The notes beneath the pieces were generated by a model. It did no database searches. It was not told where the DNA came from and saw only the letters and a list, made by a program, of their open reading frames with translations. From NCBI GenBank assembly GCA_003695745.1, contig RFHW01000034.1, positions 1-15,067 of the forward strand: 15,067 bases of DNA, written 5' to 3'. Source of the DNA: Methanobacteriota archaeon (GTDB lineage: Archaea > Hydrothermarchaeota > Hydrothermarchaeia > Hydrothermarchaeales > SZUA-236). This document shows, one piece after another, positions 1-7,002 of the stretch. Position 1 is the first letter of the stretch. Each line of letters opens with the position of its first letter. The position numbers and the translations under genes are program-made.

Positions 1-564
1 CTTGTTCCCATAGAAGCTGAAGCAGGCGACATCCCCAAGACTCCCTGCCATCCGGCCCTTGTACTCCGCCCCATGGGCCTCGGCAGCATCCTCCACCACA
101 TAGATACCATGCTCCTCCGCTATCTCCCTGATGGCGTCCATATCAGCTGGATGCCCGTATGTGTGAACGGCCACAATGGCCTTTGTCCTCCCAGTTATCT
201 TCCTCTCGATCTCTCCTGGGTCTATGTTCCACGTCGCCCTTTCAGCGTCCACAGGCACCGGGGTGGCGCCGGTGTAGAGCACAGCGAAGGCCGCTGCTGC
301 CATGGAAAAGGAAGGCAGAATCACTTCATCGCCCCCGCCTATTTCGAGCGCCTTCAAAGCCACATGGAGCGCTGCGGTGCCGCTTGAAAGGGCAACACCG
401 TGTTTTACCCCGCAATATGAGCTGAACCTCTCTTCAAATTCCTTCACATACCTCCCTTTGGAGGATATCCAGTTGCCTCTGACACATTCCCTCACATAAC
501 TCTCTTCATTCCCGCTTAAAAGAGGCTCAGCAATGGGTATCCTAAAGGAACTCTTTCTCTTCAT
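1..564 (-). CDS. DegT/DnrJ/EryC1 sugar aminotransferase, perosamine-synthase-like (partial, 3' end beyond window)
   Basis: This is the N-terminal 188 codons of a PLP-dependent nucleotide-sugar aminotransferase; the reading frame is open through base 1. Visible family features are the N-terminal IPIAEPLLSGNE segment, GNWISSKGRYVKEFEE, the cofactor-phosphate loop ALSSGTAALHVALKAL, HTYGHPADMD, and VVEDAAEAHGAEYKG, whose Asp holds the PLP pyridine nitrogen. The last visible codon (1-3) is the Lys of SFYGNK, which by family knowledge forms the Schiff base with PLP. The pattern resembles GDP-perosamine synthases, which transaminate GDP-4-keto-6-deoxymannose; that substrate is inferred. The ATG at 564 follows GGGGAG and lies 23 bp inside the end of the upstream cupin gene, so translation is probably coupled. 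It is the last visible gene of a minus-strand operon. A different 4-keto or 3-keto sugar substrate is possible. Confidence 0.9.
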   Translation of the reverse strand, partial: MKRKSSFRIPIAEPLLSGNEESYVRECVRGNWISSKGRYVKEFEERFSSYCGVKHGVALSSGTAALHVALKALEIGGGDEVILPSFSMAAAAFAVLYTGATPVPVDAERATWNIDPGEIERKITGRTKAIVAVHTYGHPADMDAIREIAEEHGIYVVEDAAEAHGAEYKGRMAGSLGDVACFSFYGNK

Positions 565-943
565 CTGCTCCCCTGTAAGGCCCCTGTTTTATCTCTATCA
601 TCTTTGTATCCTCAAGGAACTTGACACCGTGCCCCCCATCGCTTAGCAACACACAGTCACCGGGTCCCAGAACAATGGTCCTGAGCAATTTACCCTCATC
701 ATAGAGGTCCACCTGAACTCTTCCATAGACCACATAGAAAAATTCCTCTGGACGGAGCCCCTCCACAGACGTAAAAGGCCTGTGGTAATGGGGTTTCACC
801 TCCTCCCCACCCTTTCTGATGTGCAATCCAAGCTGCAGAGAGCCCTCCGGCTCTGAGAAGAATCTCACACCGTCCCTGTCATAATGACCGCGGATAACTG
901 TAGAGATGGATCTGCCATCTTTTTCTATTCTCTCAACAGCCAT
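542..943 (-). CDS. Small cupin-fold protein of the sugar operon
   Basis: A 133-residue single-domain cupin. The metal-binding first cupin motif is seen as KPHYHRPF (about residues 51-58), followed by the typical turn GRVQVDLYDEGK and the second motif region GPGDCVLLSDGGHGVKFL with a further His. The C-terminal EIKQGPYRG segment is one I associate with cupins found beside sugar aminotransferases. The exact reaction is not known from sequence; a role in modifying or isomerising a nucleotide-sugar intermediate is inferred only from context. It is probably not a WxcM/FdtA-type 3,4-ketoisomerase, whose motifs I do not see. ATG at 943 has GGAG 12 nt upstream. The gene starts 11 bp inside the upstream dehydratase gene and its end overlaps the next gene by 23 bp, so the three are likely co-translated. 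Confidence 0.82.
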   Translation of the reverse strand: MAVERIEKDGRSISTVIRGHYDRDGVRFFSEPEGSLQLGLHIRKGGEEVKPHYHRPFTSVEGLRPEEFFYVVYGRVQVDLYDEGKLLRTIVLGPGDCVLLSDGGHGVKFLEDTKMIEIKQGPYRGADEEKEFL

Positions 944-1943
944 CGTCTTTTCTCCAGATCCTCTCTGAAGGGGCTATCTTCACTTCCCATATCCACCGCT
1001 CGTTGTTCTCCCTGAACCAGTCTATGGTCCTCTCAATACCCTCGGCTATGGATGTTTTTGGCCTGTAGCCGCAAAGCTCCCTTGCTTTTGAGTAATCACA
1101 CTGCAGCCTTTCCACATCGAGCGGCCGCAGCCTTTCCTTGGCAATCTCGATATTCACCCTGTCGTAGCCCATGAGCTCTCCGATTATATGGCTTAGCTCC
1201 TCCACAGAGTAGTCAATGCCAGACCCGAGATTCACCACCTCTCCAACGGCACGATCGCATTTCATCAGCTCAATAGCCCCTCTCACAGCATCCTCCACAT
1301 AGGTGAAGTCTCTCCGGGCCTTTATGTTCCCAAGCTGCAGGTCAGGCCCCTTTGAAAGCTGGGATATGAGCTCAGGTATAATATATGGATAGGTCTCCCG
1401 CGGGCCATAGCAGTTGAACTGCCTTAGAATAATCACAGGGACCTCCTGCTCGTGGTACATGGTGAAGCAGAGCCGATCGGCGGCCAGCTTGCTCACAGCA
1501 TATGTGGAAAGGGGAAGGGTGGGATGCTCTTCGTCCATGGGGACGTGTTTAGCGGAACCATATACCTCTGAGGAGGAGTAGTGAAGGATCCTCTCCACAC
1601 CGGCCTCCTTGCATGCCAGAAGAAGGTTGAGCGTTCCATTCGCGTTAACCTCGAAGAACTGTGCAGGCCTGTCATAGCAGTATGGAATGTAAGGCTCAGC
1701 AGCAAGATTGAAGACACAGTCCACCTCTTTTCGCTCCAGCAGAGATGTTAAAGAAGAATCCCTGATATCGCCCTCCACGACCTCCAGCGATCCATCGAGC
1801 CCCGCCAGATGCGAGGGATCCCCTGCAGAGAAATTATCCAGAACCGTGACCTCAGCATCTTCTCTCAGGAGCTCCCTTACAAGGGAGGAGCCTATGAAAC
1901 CGGCCCCACCGGTTACCAGAACGGATTTTGATGAAAGATTCAT
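933..1943 (-). CDS. SDR-family nucleotide-sugar 4,6-dehydratase/epimerase
   Basis: A 336-residue extended short-chain dehydrogenase. The NAD(P)-binding GGAGFIGS glycine motif lies near residue 12, LDNFSAGD follows the second strand, and YAVSKLAAD supplies the catalytic Tyr and Lys. The active-site segment reads YSSSEVYG. The Glu after the two serines matches the T/S-x-E motif of sugar 4,6-dehydratases rather than the SSxAVYG usual in 4-epimerases, so a dehydratase giving a 4-keto-6-deoxy sugar is favoured (inference from family knowledge). RQFNCYGPRE and the C-terminal sugar-binding LRPLDVERLQCDYSKA also fit. The ATG at 1943 is chosen because it forms an ATGA overlap with the stop of the preceding glycosyltransferase; a start at 2057 would run 115 bp into that gene. 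Its product would feed the downstream aminotransferase. GDP-mannose is a plausible substrate but is not proven. Confidence 0.88.
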   Translation of the reverse strand: MNLSSKSVLVTGGAGFIGSSLVRELLREDAEVTVLDNFSAGDPSHLAGLDGSLEVVEGDIRDSSLTSLLERKEVDCVFNLAAEPYIPYCYDRPAQFFEVNANGTLNLLLACKEAGVERILHYSSSEVYGSAKHVPMDEEHPTLPLSTYAVSKLAADRLCFTMYHEQEVPVIILRQFNCYGPRETYPYIIPELISQLSKGPDLQLGNIKARRDFTYVEDAVRGAIELMKCDRAVGEVVNLGSGIDYSVEELSHIIGELMGYDRVNIEIAKERLRPLDVERLQCDYSKARELCGYRPKTSIAEGIERTIDWFRENNERWIWEVKIAPSERIWRKDDGC

Positions 1944-2638
1944 TTTTCCGAGGACAGCCTCAACTTCAGAACTGCCATGCCATAGCTCCAGCCCCGCTTC
2001 AACAGGTCTGCCAGGCCAAGGGCCGTCTTGCTTTTGCCCTTCTCCCGCGGCACACACATGTAGGGGACTTCCGCTATCTTAAAACCCTTTCTAAAGGCAT
2101 GAAATAAAAGATTTATGCAGTATTCCCCATAATCCCCCTCTATCTCAACCTCAGAAAAGACCTTTCTTTTTGCAGCAACGAACCCGGTGGTATAGTCCCT
2201 GACGCCTGCCCGGAGAAGAGCGGCAGCAAAGAGATTCAGGAGCCTGCTCGAAAGGGCTCTTGAAAAGGGCCTCCTATCCCCCCCTCCCTCAACGTATCTT
2301 GAGCCAACGGCAATGTCCACCCTTTCCAGCTCCCTTATAAGCGCAGGTATCTTCTCAGGAGGCATGGAGCCATCGCAATCCATCCAGACCAGCACATCAC
2401 CCACGGCCACGGAAACCCCCTCGGCTATTGCCGATGCCAGACCGCGTCTTCCCACCCTGCGTATCAGCTTAAGATTGCCCAGCTCCCCTGCCAATTTCTC
2501 CACAACCTGCCACGTGCCATCGGGAGAGTCATCGTCCACCACTATAATCTCCCAGGGGGCCGCCGCTTCAACCTCCCTCACAAGCTTTTCAATATTCTCC
2601 CTCTCATTATAAGTTGGCAGGATTACCGAGACCTTCAT
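1940..2638 (-). CDS. Family 2 glycosyltransferase, dolichol-phosphate mannose synthase type
   Basis: A 232-residue GT-A fold enzyme of the Dpm1 group, which transfers a sugar (typically mannose from GDP-mannose) to a polyprenyl phosphate on the cytoplasmic face of the membrane. Seen in order are VSVILPTYNERENI (3-16), VVDDDSPDGT (33-42), RRGLASAI (64-71), the metal-binding stretch WMDCDGSMPPE (85-95), GSRYVEGG (112-119), DYTTGFVAAKR (148-158) and REKGKSKT (198-205). The metal motif has Cys and Gly-Ser-Met where most relatives read DADLQHPPE. No C-terminal membrane segment is present. ATG at 2638 is preferred over an in-frame TTG at 2659 because a TATA-like TTTTTAAT is centred 26 nt upstream, which fits a leaderless mRNA, and homologues begin at MKVSVILPTYNE. 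It is the first gene of the glycan operon. The donor sugar is inferred. Confidence 0.9.
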   Translation of the reverse strand: MKVSVILPTYNERENIEKLVREVEAAAPWEIIVVDDDSPDGTWQVVEKLAGELGNLKLIRRVGRRGLASAIAEGVSVAVGDVLVWMDCDGSMPPEKIPALIRELERVDIAVGSRYVEGGGDRRPFSRALSSRLLNLFAAALLRAGVRDYTTGFVAAKRKVFSEVEIEGDYGEYCINLLFHAFRKGFKIAEVPYMCVPREKGKSKTALGLADLLKRGWSYGMAVLKLRLSSEK

Positions 2639-2660
2639 CAGCCAAAAAATATCAGACAAG

Positions 2661-2668
2661 ATTAAAAA
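2661..2668 (-). promoter_or_regulatory. TATA box for the glycan operon (leaderless)
   Basis: On the minus strand this reads TTTTTAAT, centred about 26 nt before the ATG at 2638. That is the normal archaeal TATA-to-start distance, so transcription is predicted to begin at or next to the start codon. There is no Shine-Dalgarno sequence before this ATG. Confidence 0.55.
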
Positions 2669-2780
2669 CCATTCTGTCCATCTGAGGGCTTTTGAGCAGG
2701 TCTTAAAGCCCGCACAGCTATTGATGGCTTCACCTCATCTTCCGCATCGATGATAAAATGGCCTCTGAGAATGACAGCCA

Positions 2781-2794
2781 TTAAACTTAAAAAC
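2781..2794 (+). promoter_or_regulatory. TATA region for the GT39-type glycosyltransferase gene
   Basis: The AT-rich element TTAAACTTAAAAAC lies in the 191-bp divergent spacer between the two glycan transcription units. Depending on which half is used, initiation falls at about 2809-2815, giving a leader of 15-20 nt before the ATG at 2830 or a leaderless TTG start at 2809. A short inverted repeat, AATGGC/GCCATT (2757-2762 and 2777-2782), abuts it and could be an operator. Otherwise I see nothing in the 2669-2756 stretch. Confidence 0.45.
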
Positions 2795-2829
2795 TTCGAA
2801 ACCGCTTTTTGAAGTCAGAGCGGATCGAG

Positions 2830-4485
2830 ATGACCGAGAGTTATGTGGACAGAATTAAACATTTAAAATCCATTTTGCAGCCATCTAAGAACGGTTATGC
2901 TTTTGCCCTTGGACTGACTTTGCTCCTTTCTCTTGGGCTGCGCCTATATGGCATTAAATGGGGGCTCCCGAATGAACATCACATATTGTCTTATCATCCA
3001 GATGAAGCTGTGTTCCTCTGGATAGCCTCTCAGATGGATATTTATAACCTTGACTTTAATCCCCACTGGTTTATTTACCCAACCTTTTATTATTATGTCG
3101 TGCTCGTGCCTCTTTTGCTCATTGCGCACCTTGGGGTTATATCGTTTGAGCCAGATCTAATCTTTTACGGGCTGCACCCGGAGGAAGTTGGAAAAGCGCT
3201 TCTCATTGGTAGATCAATTACAGCGGTCTTTGGAACCTTGACAGGTTATATTACCTATCTAATCGGGAAAGAAGCATACGACGAAAACACCGGGATTCTG
3301 AGCGCTTTATTTCTGGCTATCGCCCCGCTTCACGTAATCCATTCCCACTTCCTGACAACCGATGTGCCTGTCACCTTCTGGATCATGACCTCGGTGTTGT
3401 TTTGTTTCAAGATACTGGATTCCGGGGATATGAGGTGGTACATCTTTGCCGGCGCCACCGGCGGTCTTGCCATCGCGACAAAGTACAACGCAGGACTTAT
3501 CGTCCTGCCCATCTTAACCGCCCATATCTTAAACCGTTGGAAAACACAGGGGACTTTACCAAACATTTTTGAAAAAAAGATACTCTTCGCCGTCATTCTT
3601 TTGATCTCAGCATTTTTATTAACCAACCTCTATGCGATTTTAGACTTCCCGGAGTTCAAAAGAGACGTAATCTGGACAGCCCGGAGTCTAAATGTAGGTG
3701 GAGAAGTCACGGAGTGGCTTGACACTGGAAGTGGCTGGGCGTTCCACATAAAAAGCTCCCTCTACTATGGTTTGGGGGCGCCCTTGCTCTTACTTGGCAT
3801 CTTTGGCGCAGCAGTCTCCCTGTATAGGAAGACGCCGCGAACTCTCCTTCTTCTTTCGTTTTTTTTCCCCTATTATGTCTTGGTGGGTAGCTGGAAGGTC
3901 AGATATGCGAGACATATACTCCCCCTCATACCTTTTCTCACTGTTTTCGCAGCCTATGGTCTTCTTTCACTGTGGCATAAAACAAGAAAAACAGGGCTTT
4001 TACTACTTCTAATCGCCCTCGGATATACCGGTGCATTAACACTTTCATATATCCAGACCATGGCATCGCCGGATCCAAGGGATCAGGCGCGCATTTGGAT
4101 TGATGACAATATCCCTGAGAACTCTACCATCGGGGCCCCCTATTCCACTCAATTTTTCACTCCGCCAATAGACACAGGAAGATATAATCTTATATTTACC
4201 CGGAGTATATCAGAGCTAACGGAGAAGGATGTGGAATACTACATCATAGATGACCTTGACTACCGGGTCTATATGCGGTCCAGAAAAGCCAGAGAACTCT
4301 ATCCATCAGAGGCGGAGTTCATTGATTATTTGTTCAACGGCACCGATTACAAGGTTGTGAAAACCTTCCAAAATAAGCAGAGTTTTCTGTTTATCAACCT
4401 AACAGACACATATCTCCCCCATAACATGAAATATGCCAATCCAAAGATAGTGATATTTGAAAGGACGGATCGAGATGAGATATAA
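2830..4485 (+). CDS. Polytopic membrane glycosyltransferase, GT39/PMT-like
   Basis: An integral membrane protein of about 551 residues. It has a short cytoplasmic N-terminus, roughly ten hydrophobic segments up to about residue 405, and a soluble C-terminal domain of about 140 residues. The first large loop carries YHPDEAVFL, the Asp-Glu motif that in PMT/ArnT-type GT-C enzymes forms the catalytic site facing the outside of the membrane, followed by HWFIYPTFYYY. By family knowledge it uses a polyprenyl-phosphate sugar, which the Dpm1-like enzyme of the divergent operon could supply; that link is inferred. A TTG at 2809 in the same frame would add seven residues. Composition is visibly more AT-rich than in the flanking genes, which hints at transfer. 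The gene ends 17 nt from the converging end of srp54. The acceptor (protein or lipid) cannot be told. Confidence 0.8.
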   Translation: MTESYVDRIKHLKSILQPSKNGYAFALGLTLLLSLGLRLYGIKWGLPNEHHILSYHPDEAVFLWIASQMDIYNLDFNPHWFIYPTFYYYVVLVPLLLIAHLGVISFEPDLIFYGLHPEEVGKALLIGRSITAVFGTLTGYITYLIGKEAYDENTGILSALFLAIAPLHVIHSHFLTTDVPVTFWIMTSVLFCFKILDSGDMRWYIFAGATGGLAIATKYNAGLIVLPILTAHILNRWKTQGTLPNIFEKKILFAVILLISAFLLTNLYAILDFPEFKRDVIWTARSLNVGGEVTEWLDTGSGWAFHIKSSLYYGLGAPLLLLGIFGAAVSLYRKTPRTLLLLSFFFPYYVLVGSWKVRYARHILPLIPFLTVFAAYGLLSLWHKTRKTGLLLLLIALGYTGALTLSYIQTMASPDPRDQARIWIDDNIPENSTIGAPYSTQFFTPPIDTGRYNLIFTRSISELTEKDVEYYIIDDLDYRVYMRSRKARELYPSEAEFIDYLFNGTDYKVVKTFQNKQSFLFINLTDTYLPHNMKYANPKIVIFERTDRDEI

Positions 4486-4502
4486 TATCTTCTTGACCCT
4501 CT

Positions 4503-5819
4503 TCACCTCATCCCCCTCATCATCTTTGCCAGCGGTCCTTTGAACCTGCCTTTTTTGAATCCCTTGAGCGCCTTTTTCATGGTGCGGTGGTAGTTCAGCA
4601 GCTCCTTTACCTCCTCGCGGCTTGTGCCTGAGCCTCTTGCTATCCTGTTTATGCGGTGTGCGTTCAGTATCTTTGGGTCCGCTCTTTCTTTCCTGCTCAT
4701 GGAGTCGATGATGTAGAGGAAGCGGTCCATCTTCTCCTCTGTCATCTCTGTTGCGCCCTCTGGCATGGACATCATGGAGAAGCCAGGTATCATCTTCAGG
4801 ATGTTTCCAAGGGGCCCCATGTTCCTGATGGCCTTTATCTGGTCGCGCAGGGCGTCAAGGGTTAGATCGCCTTTGAGAATGTCTCTGACCTTTTCCTCGT
4901 CCACATGCTCCTGCGCCCGTTCCATGAGCCCCCGGAGGTCTCCGAGGCCGAGGATGCGGGAGACGAACCTCTCCGGGTCGAATATCTCAAGGTCGTCTAT
5001 GCCCTCGCCGAGCCCCACGAACCTGATCTTTGTGCCGGTTTCTGCGACGGCGCTCAGGGCGCCTCCTCCCTTTGCAGAGCCATCGAGCTTCGTGAGCACG
5101 ACGCCGGTGAGCCCTATGGCCTTGTGAAAGGCCGCCGCCTGTTTCCCTGCGCTCTGGCCCAGGTTCGAGTCGATGACGAGGAGCTTTTCATCTGGCCTGA
5201 ATCGCTGTGCCAGCTCTTTCATCTCTCTGAAGAGCTCCTCTTCAGACTTGTGCCTCCCGGCGGTGTCCAGTATCACCGCATCGGCATGGGCTGCCTTCTC
5301 AAGCCCGGATTCAACGATCTTTACAGGGTCCTTGCCCTCTGGCTCTCCATAGACCTTGACATTGGCCTTCTCCGCAAGCTGGAGGAGCTGGTCATAGGCG
5401 GCGGGGCGATATGTGTCAGCGGCGATGATAAAAGGCCTGAGGCCTTTTTTTGAGAAGAACTTTGCAAGCTTCACAGAGGTTGTGGTCTTCCCGGAGCCCT
5501 GTATGCCGATGAGCATGACCCGTGTCTTCGTGGGCAGATGATAGTCCTGCTTCTCCCCGAGCAGGGAGATGAGCTCTTCATAGACCACCTTTATGACATG
5601 CTCTTTCTTTGTGAGGCCGGCGATGGCCTTCTGCTGGAGGGCCCGCTCCTCAATCCTCTTTGAAAGGTCCATCACAAGCCTCACATTCACATCAGAGACG
5701 AGGAGGGAGCGCTGGATATCCCTCACCACCTCTTTCACGAGCTTTTCATCGATAAAAGGGGCCCTGGTTATCTTTTTGATGACGCCTGTAAGCGAGTCTG
5801 AGAGCTTGTCCAGAACCAT
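4503..5819 (-). CDS. srp54: Signal recognition particle 54 kDa protein (SRP54)
   Basis: The 438-residue GTPase and signal-sequence-binding subunit of the signal recognition particle, of typical archaeal length. An N-terminal helical domain (1-95) precedes the G domain: GIQGSGKTTTSVKLAK (105-120), DTYRPAAYDQL (135-145), DTAGRH (185-190) and TKLDGSAKGGGALS (243-256), with GLGEGIDDLEIFDPERF closing the NG domain. The Met-rich M domain (about 300-438) includes GPLGNILKMIPG and ends in a basic KGPLAKMMRGMR tail; it binds 7S RNA and signal peptides. The stretch after the DTAGRH region reads VIDSNLGQSAGKQ, slightly different from the more usual D-x-x-x-GQ-x-A form. ATG at 5819 has no clear Shine-Dalgarno, but a TATA element (5845-5852) lies at leaderless distance. 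It acts at the ribosome and the membrane SRP receptor, which is not in this window. Confidence 0.97.
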   Translation of the reverse strand: MVLDKLSDSLTGVIKKITRAPFIDEKLVKEVVRDIQRSLLVSDVNVRLVMDLSKRIEERALQQKAIAGLTKKEHVIKVVYEELISLLGEKQDYHLPTKTRVMLIGIQGSGKTTTSVKLAKFFSKKGLRPFIIAADTYRPAAYDQLLQLAEKANVKVYGEPEGKDPVKIVESGLEKAAHADAVILDTAGRHKSEEELFREMKELAQRFRPDEKLLVIDSNLGQSAGKQAAAFHKAIGLTGVVLTKLDGSAKGGGALSAVAETGTKIRFVGLGEGIDDLEIFDPERFVSRILGLGDLRGLMERAQEHVDEEKVRDILKGDLTLDALRDQIKAIRNMGPLGNILKMIPGFSMMSMPEGATEMTEEKMDRFLYIIDSMSRKERADPKILNAHRINRIARGSGTSREEVKELLNYHRTMKKALKGFKKGRFKGPLAKMMRGMR

Positions 5820-5844
5820 TATACCTGACCTTGAAAGGAGAGAT

Positions 5845-5852
5845 ACTTAAAT
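5845..5852 (-). promoter_or_regulatory. TATA box for srp54
   Basis: Minus-strand ATTTAAGT is centred about 29 nt before the srp54 ATG, predicting a leader of 0-3 nt. It shows that srp54 can be transcribed separately from the small gene upstream. Confidence 0.5.
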
Positions 5853-5859
5853 GTTGGCT

Positions 5860-5918
5860 AAAAAAAGGTAGACGAGAGAGGGGTAAAGAAAAAGAGGTGG
5901 GAGGTTAAAAAGGGGTTT
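5860..5918 (-). terminator. T-rich terminator after the small basic-protein gene
   Basis: Directly after the stop codon (5919-5921) the minus strand runs through a small AAAAACCCCTTTTT symmetry (5907-5920), then CTTTTTCTTT (5885-5894) and a run of seven T (5860-5866). Serial T-tracts of this kind are typical archaeal intrinsic terminators. They end just before the srp54 TATA box. Confidence 0.5.
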
Positions 5919-6149
5919 TTACAGGTTGATCGTGTCCATGGCCTTGGACCACTTGTTGCCTTCCATCTTCATGACCCAGACCTTTTTGACCTTCGGGTTC
6001 TTCTTGGCGGCGGCGATCACATCGTCCCTGGAAGGCATGCTATCACTTTTACCAAGCGTCACAAACCTCTTAGCCTCTACGTTCTTCGTCTCTCCCCTTA
6101 TCTTCACATTCCTCCCCAGATACTCCAATCCTTTTATATAATAGGTCAT
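5919..6149 (-). CDS. Small basic protein of unknown function
   Basis: A 76-residue soluble protein I do not recognise. It is rich in Lys and Arg and has no Cys, signal peptide or membrane segment. The sequence suggests two halves: a strand-rich N-terminus (TYYIKGLEYLGRNVKI) and a helix-strand C-terminus with DDVIAAAKKNP followed by KVKKVWVMKMEGNKW. The charge and small alpha/beta look would suit an RNA-binding or ribosome-associated protein, but that is only inference. ATG at 6149 is chosen because a strong AGGAGGG lies 8-14 nt upstream; an in-frame ATG at 6212 would place that Shine-Dalgarno inside the gene and add a lysine-rich tail. TATA elements lie near 6209-6216 and 6227-6238, giving an mRNA with a leader. 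It precedes srp54 on the same strand but has its own terminator. Confidence 0.72.
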   Translation of the reverse strand: MTYYIKGLEYLGRNVKIRGETKNVEAKRFVTLGKSDSMPSRDDVIAAAKKNPKVKKVWVMKMEGNKWSKAMDTINL

Positions 6150-6226
6150 TTCCTTTTCCCTCCTGGTATGTTTTTTTATTTGCAGTTGGAGGTTTAACCC
6201 CTTCTTATTCATATACTTTTCGGAAC

Positions 6227-6238
6227 CATTTATATACT
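6227..6238 (-). promoter_or_regulatory. TATA box for the small basic-protein gene
   Basis: Minus-strand AGTATATAAATG is a strong archaeal TATA element; a second candidate, GTATATGA, lies at 6209-6216. Either gives a leader of several tens of nt carrying the AGGAGGG ribosome-binding site at 6157-6163. This contrasts with the leaderless genes nearby. Confidence 0.5.
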
Positions 6239-6263
6239 GTGTGAGGGGTATGGGCAGACAAAA

Positions 6264-6272
6264 TCTATAAAA
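6264..6272 (+). promoter_or_regulatory. TATA box for the DUF432-mscS-LOG-nfi operon
   Basis: TCTATAAAA is centred 26 nt upstream of the first of three consecutive ATG codons (6294, 6297, 6300), which predicts a leaderless or nearly leaderless mRNA. It lies about 30 bp from the TATA box of the divergent small gene, so the two promoters share one short spacer. Confidence 0.55.
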
Positions 6273-6293
6273 GCCATGTCCGGAAGTTGATCT

Positions 6294-6998
6294 ATGATGA
6301 TGAAAAAGCTCAAAACAGGGGAAAGGACGGACATCGATTTTGCAGGGAAGAATTATGTTTTTGAGAAGGTGAATCCCTATTTCCTCAAGGTCACCTCAGA
6401 GGAGGGGGAGCGCCTTGTGAGCATCGAGGGGACCGTGGAGATCAGGATAGACCTGGCTTTTTATGAGCGGCCCTATTTCCTGAAGTGGTCCACGCCTGTG
6501 CAGGCGAGCCCGAAGACCACCCTCAAGTTCATGGTAAAGCTTCCGCTGCAGAAAAAGCTCGTTGTGGAGGCCGGGAAAAAGGACATCGTCATTGCCGCGC
6601 ATCACGAGAGGCATAAGATGGCATGGCACGGACAGGTCTATGAAGGTCAGCTATGCTACTTCATCGAGCCCGAGATCTATTTCAAGCCTCTGGCAGGGGA
6701 TTTTGCCAACATGCCTGTGAGGGTGGTGAACCCCCATACAGAGTCCCGGCAGATAACGAAGTTCGTTGTCAACCCCGATTATCTCATGCTCTATGAGGCC
6801 GAAAACGGGTTTTTCACAAACAAGGTCTATATAAACATCGTAGGTGAGGACCGGTTCAGCGCATCCTACGGGAGGGAGACCACCAAGTCGGCGAAAAAGC
6901 CAAAAAGGATCATAAAGGAGAGGATTAGGGCGCCAAAAAAGGTACTGACAAGCTTCTCCCCGCTGAAGCTTGCAAAGGAGTTCGGGGTGCTGGAGTGA
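6294..6998 (+). CDS. DUF432-like archaeal protein, partner of MscS
   Basis: A 234-residue soluble protein with no signal peptide or membrane segment. I recognise it with moderate confidence as the archaeal DUF432 family, whose members are often encoded next to small mechanosensitive channels. It looks beta-rich: alternating hydrophobic strands such as YFLKVTSEEGERLVSIEG, LKFMVKLPLQKKLVVEAG and MPVRVVNPHTESRQITKFV. The C-terminus (about 195-225) is a strongly basic linker ending in an amphipathic helix. No catalytic motif is evident. The gene opens with three ATG codons at leaderless distance from the TATA box, so the exact start is uncertain by two residues. Its stop is 4 nt before the mscS start, so co-expression with the channel is very likely; a regulatory or accessory role for the channel is inferred. 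Confidence 0.7.
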   Translation: MMMKKLKTGERTDIDFAGKNYVFEKVNPYFLKVTSEEGERLVSIEGTVEIRIDLAFYERPYFLKWSTPVQASPKTTLKFMVKLPLQKKLVVEAGKKDIVIAAHHERHKMAWHGQVYEGQLCYFIEPEIYFKPLAGDFANMPVRVVNPHTESRQITKFVVNPDYLMLYEAENGFFTNKVYINIVGEDRFSASYGRETTKSAKKPKRIIKERIRAPKKVLTSFSPLKLAKEFGVLE

Positions 6999-7002
6999 TG
7001 CC

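Noticed and set aside
1944..2057. N-terminal extension of the dehydratase to an ATG at 2057
   Set aside because: It would overlap the glycosyltransferase by 118 bp and add 38 residues before the canonical Rossmann strand; the ATGA junction at 1943 is a better start.
2757..2782. AATGGC/GCCATT inverted repeat as a defined operator
   Set aside because: Only 6 bp per arm with a 14-nt gap; this occurs often by chance, so it is mentioned with the promoter but not claimed as a site.
4905..5453. 182-residue frame antisense to srp54
   Set aside because: Lies wholly opposite a certain gene; long antisense frames are a by-product of its codon use, and it shows no family motif or ribosome-binding site.
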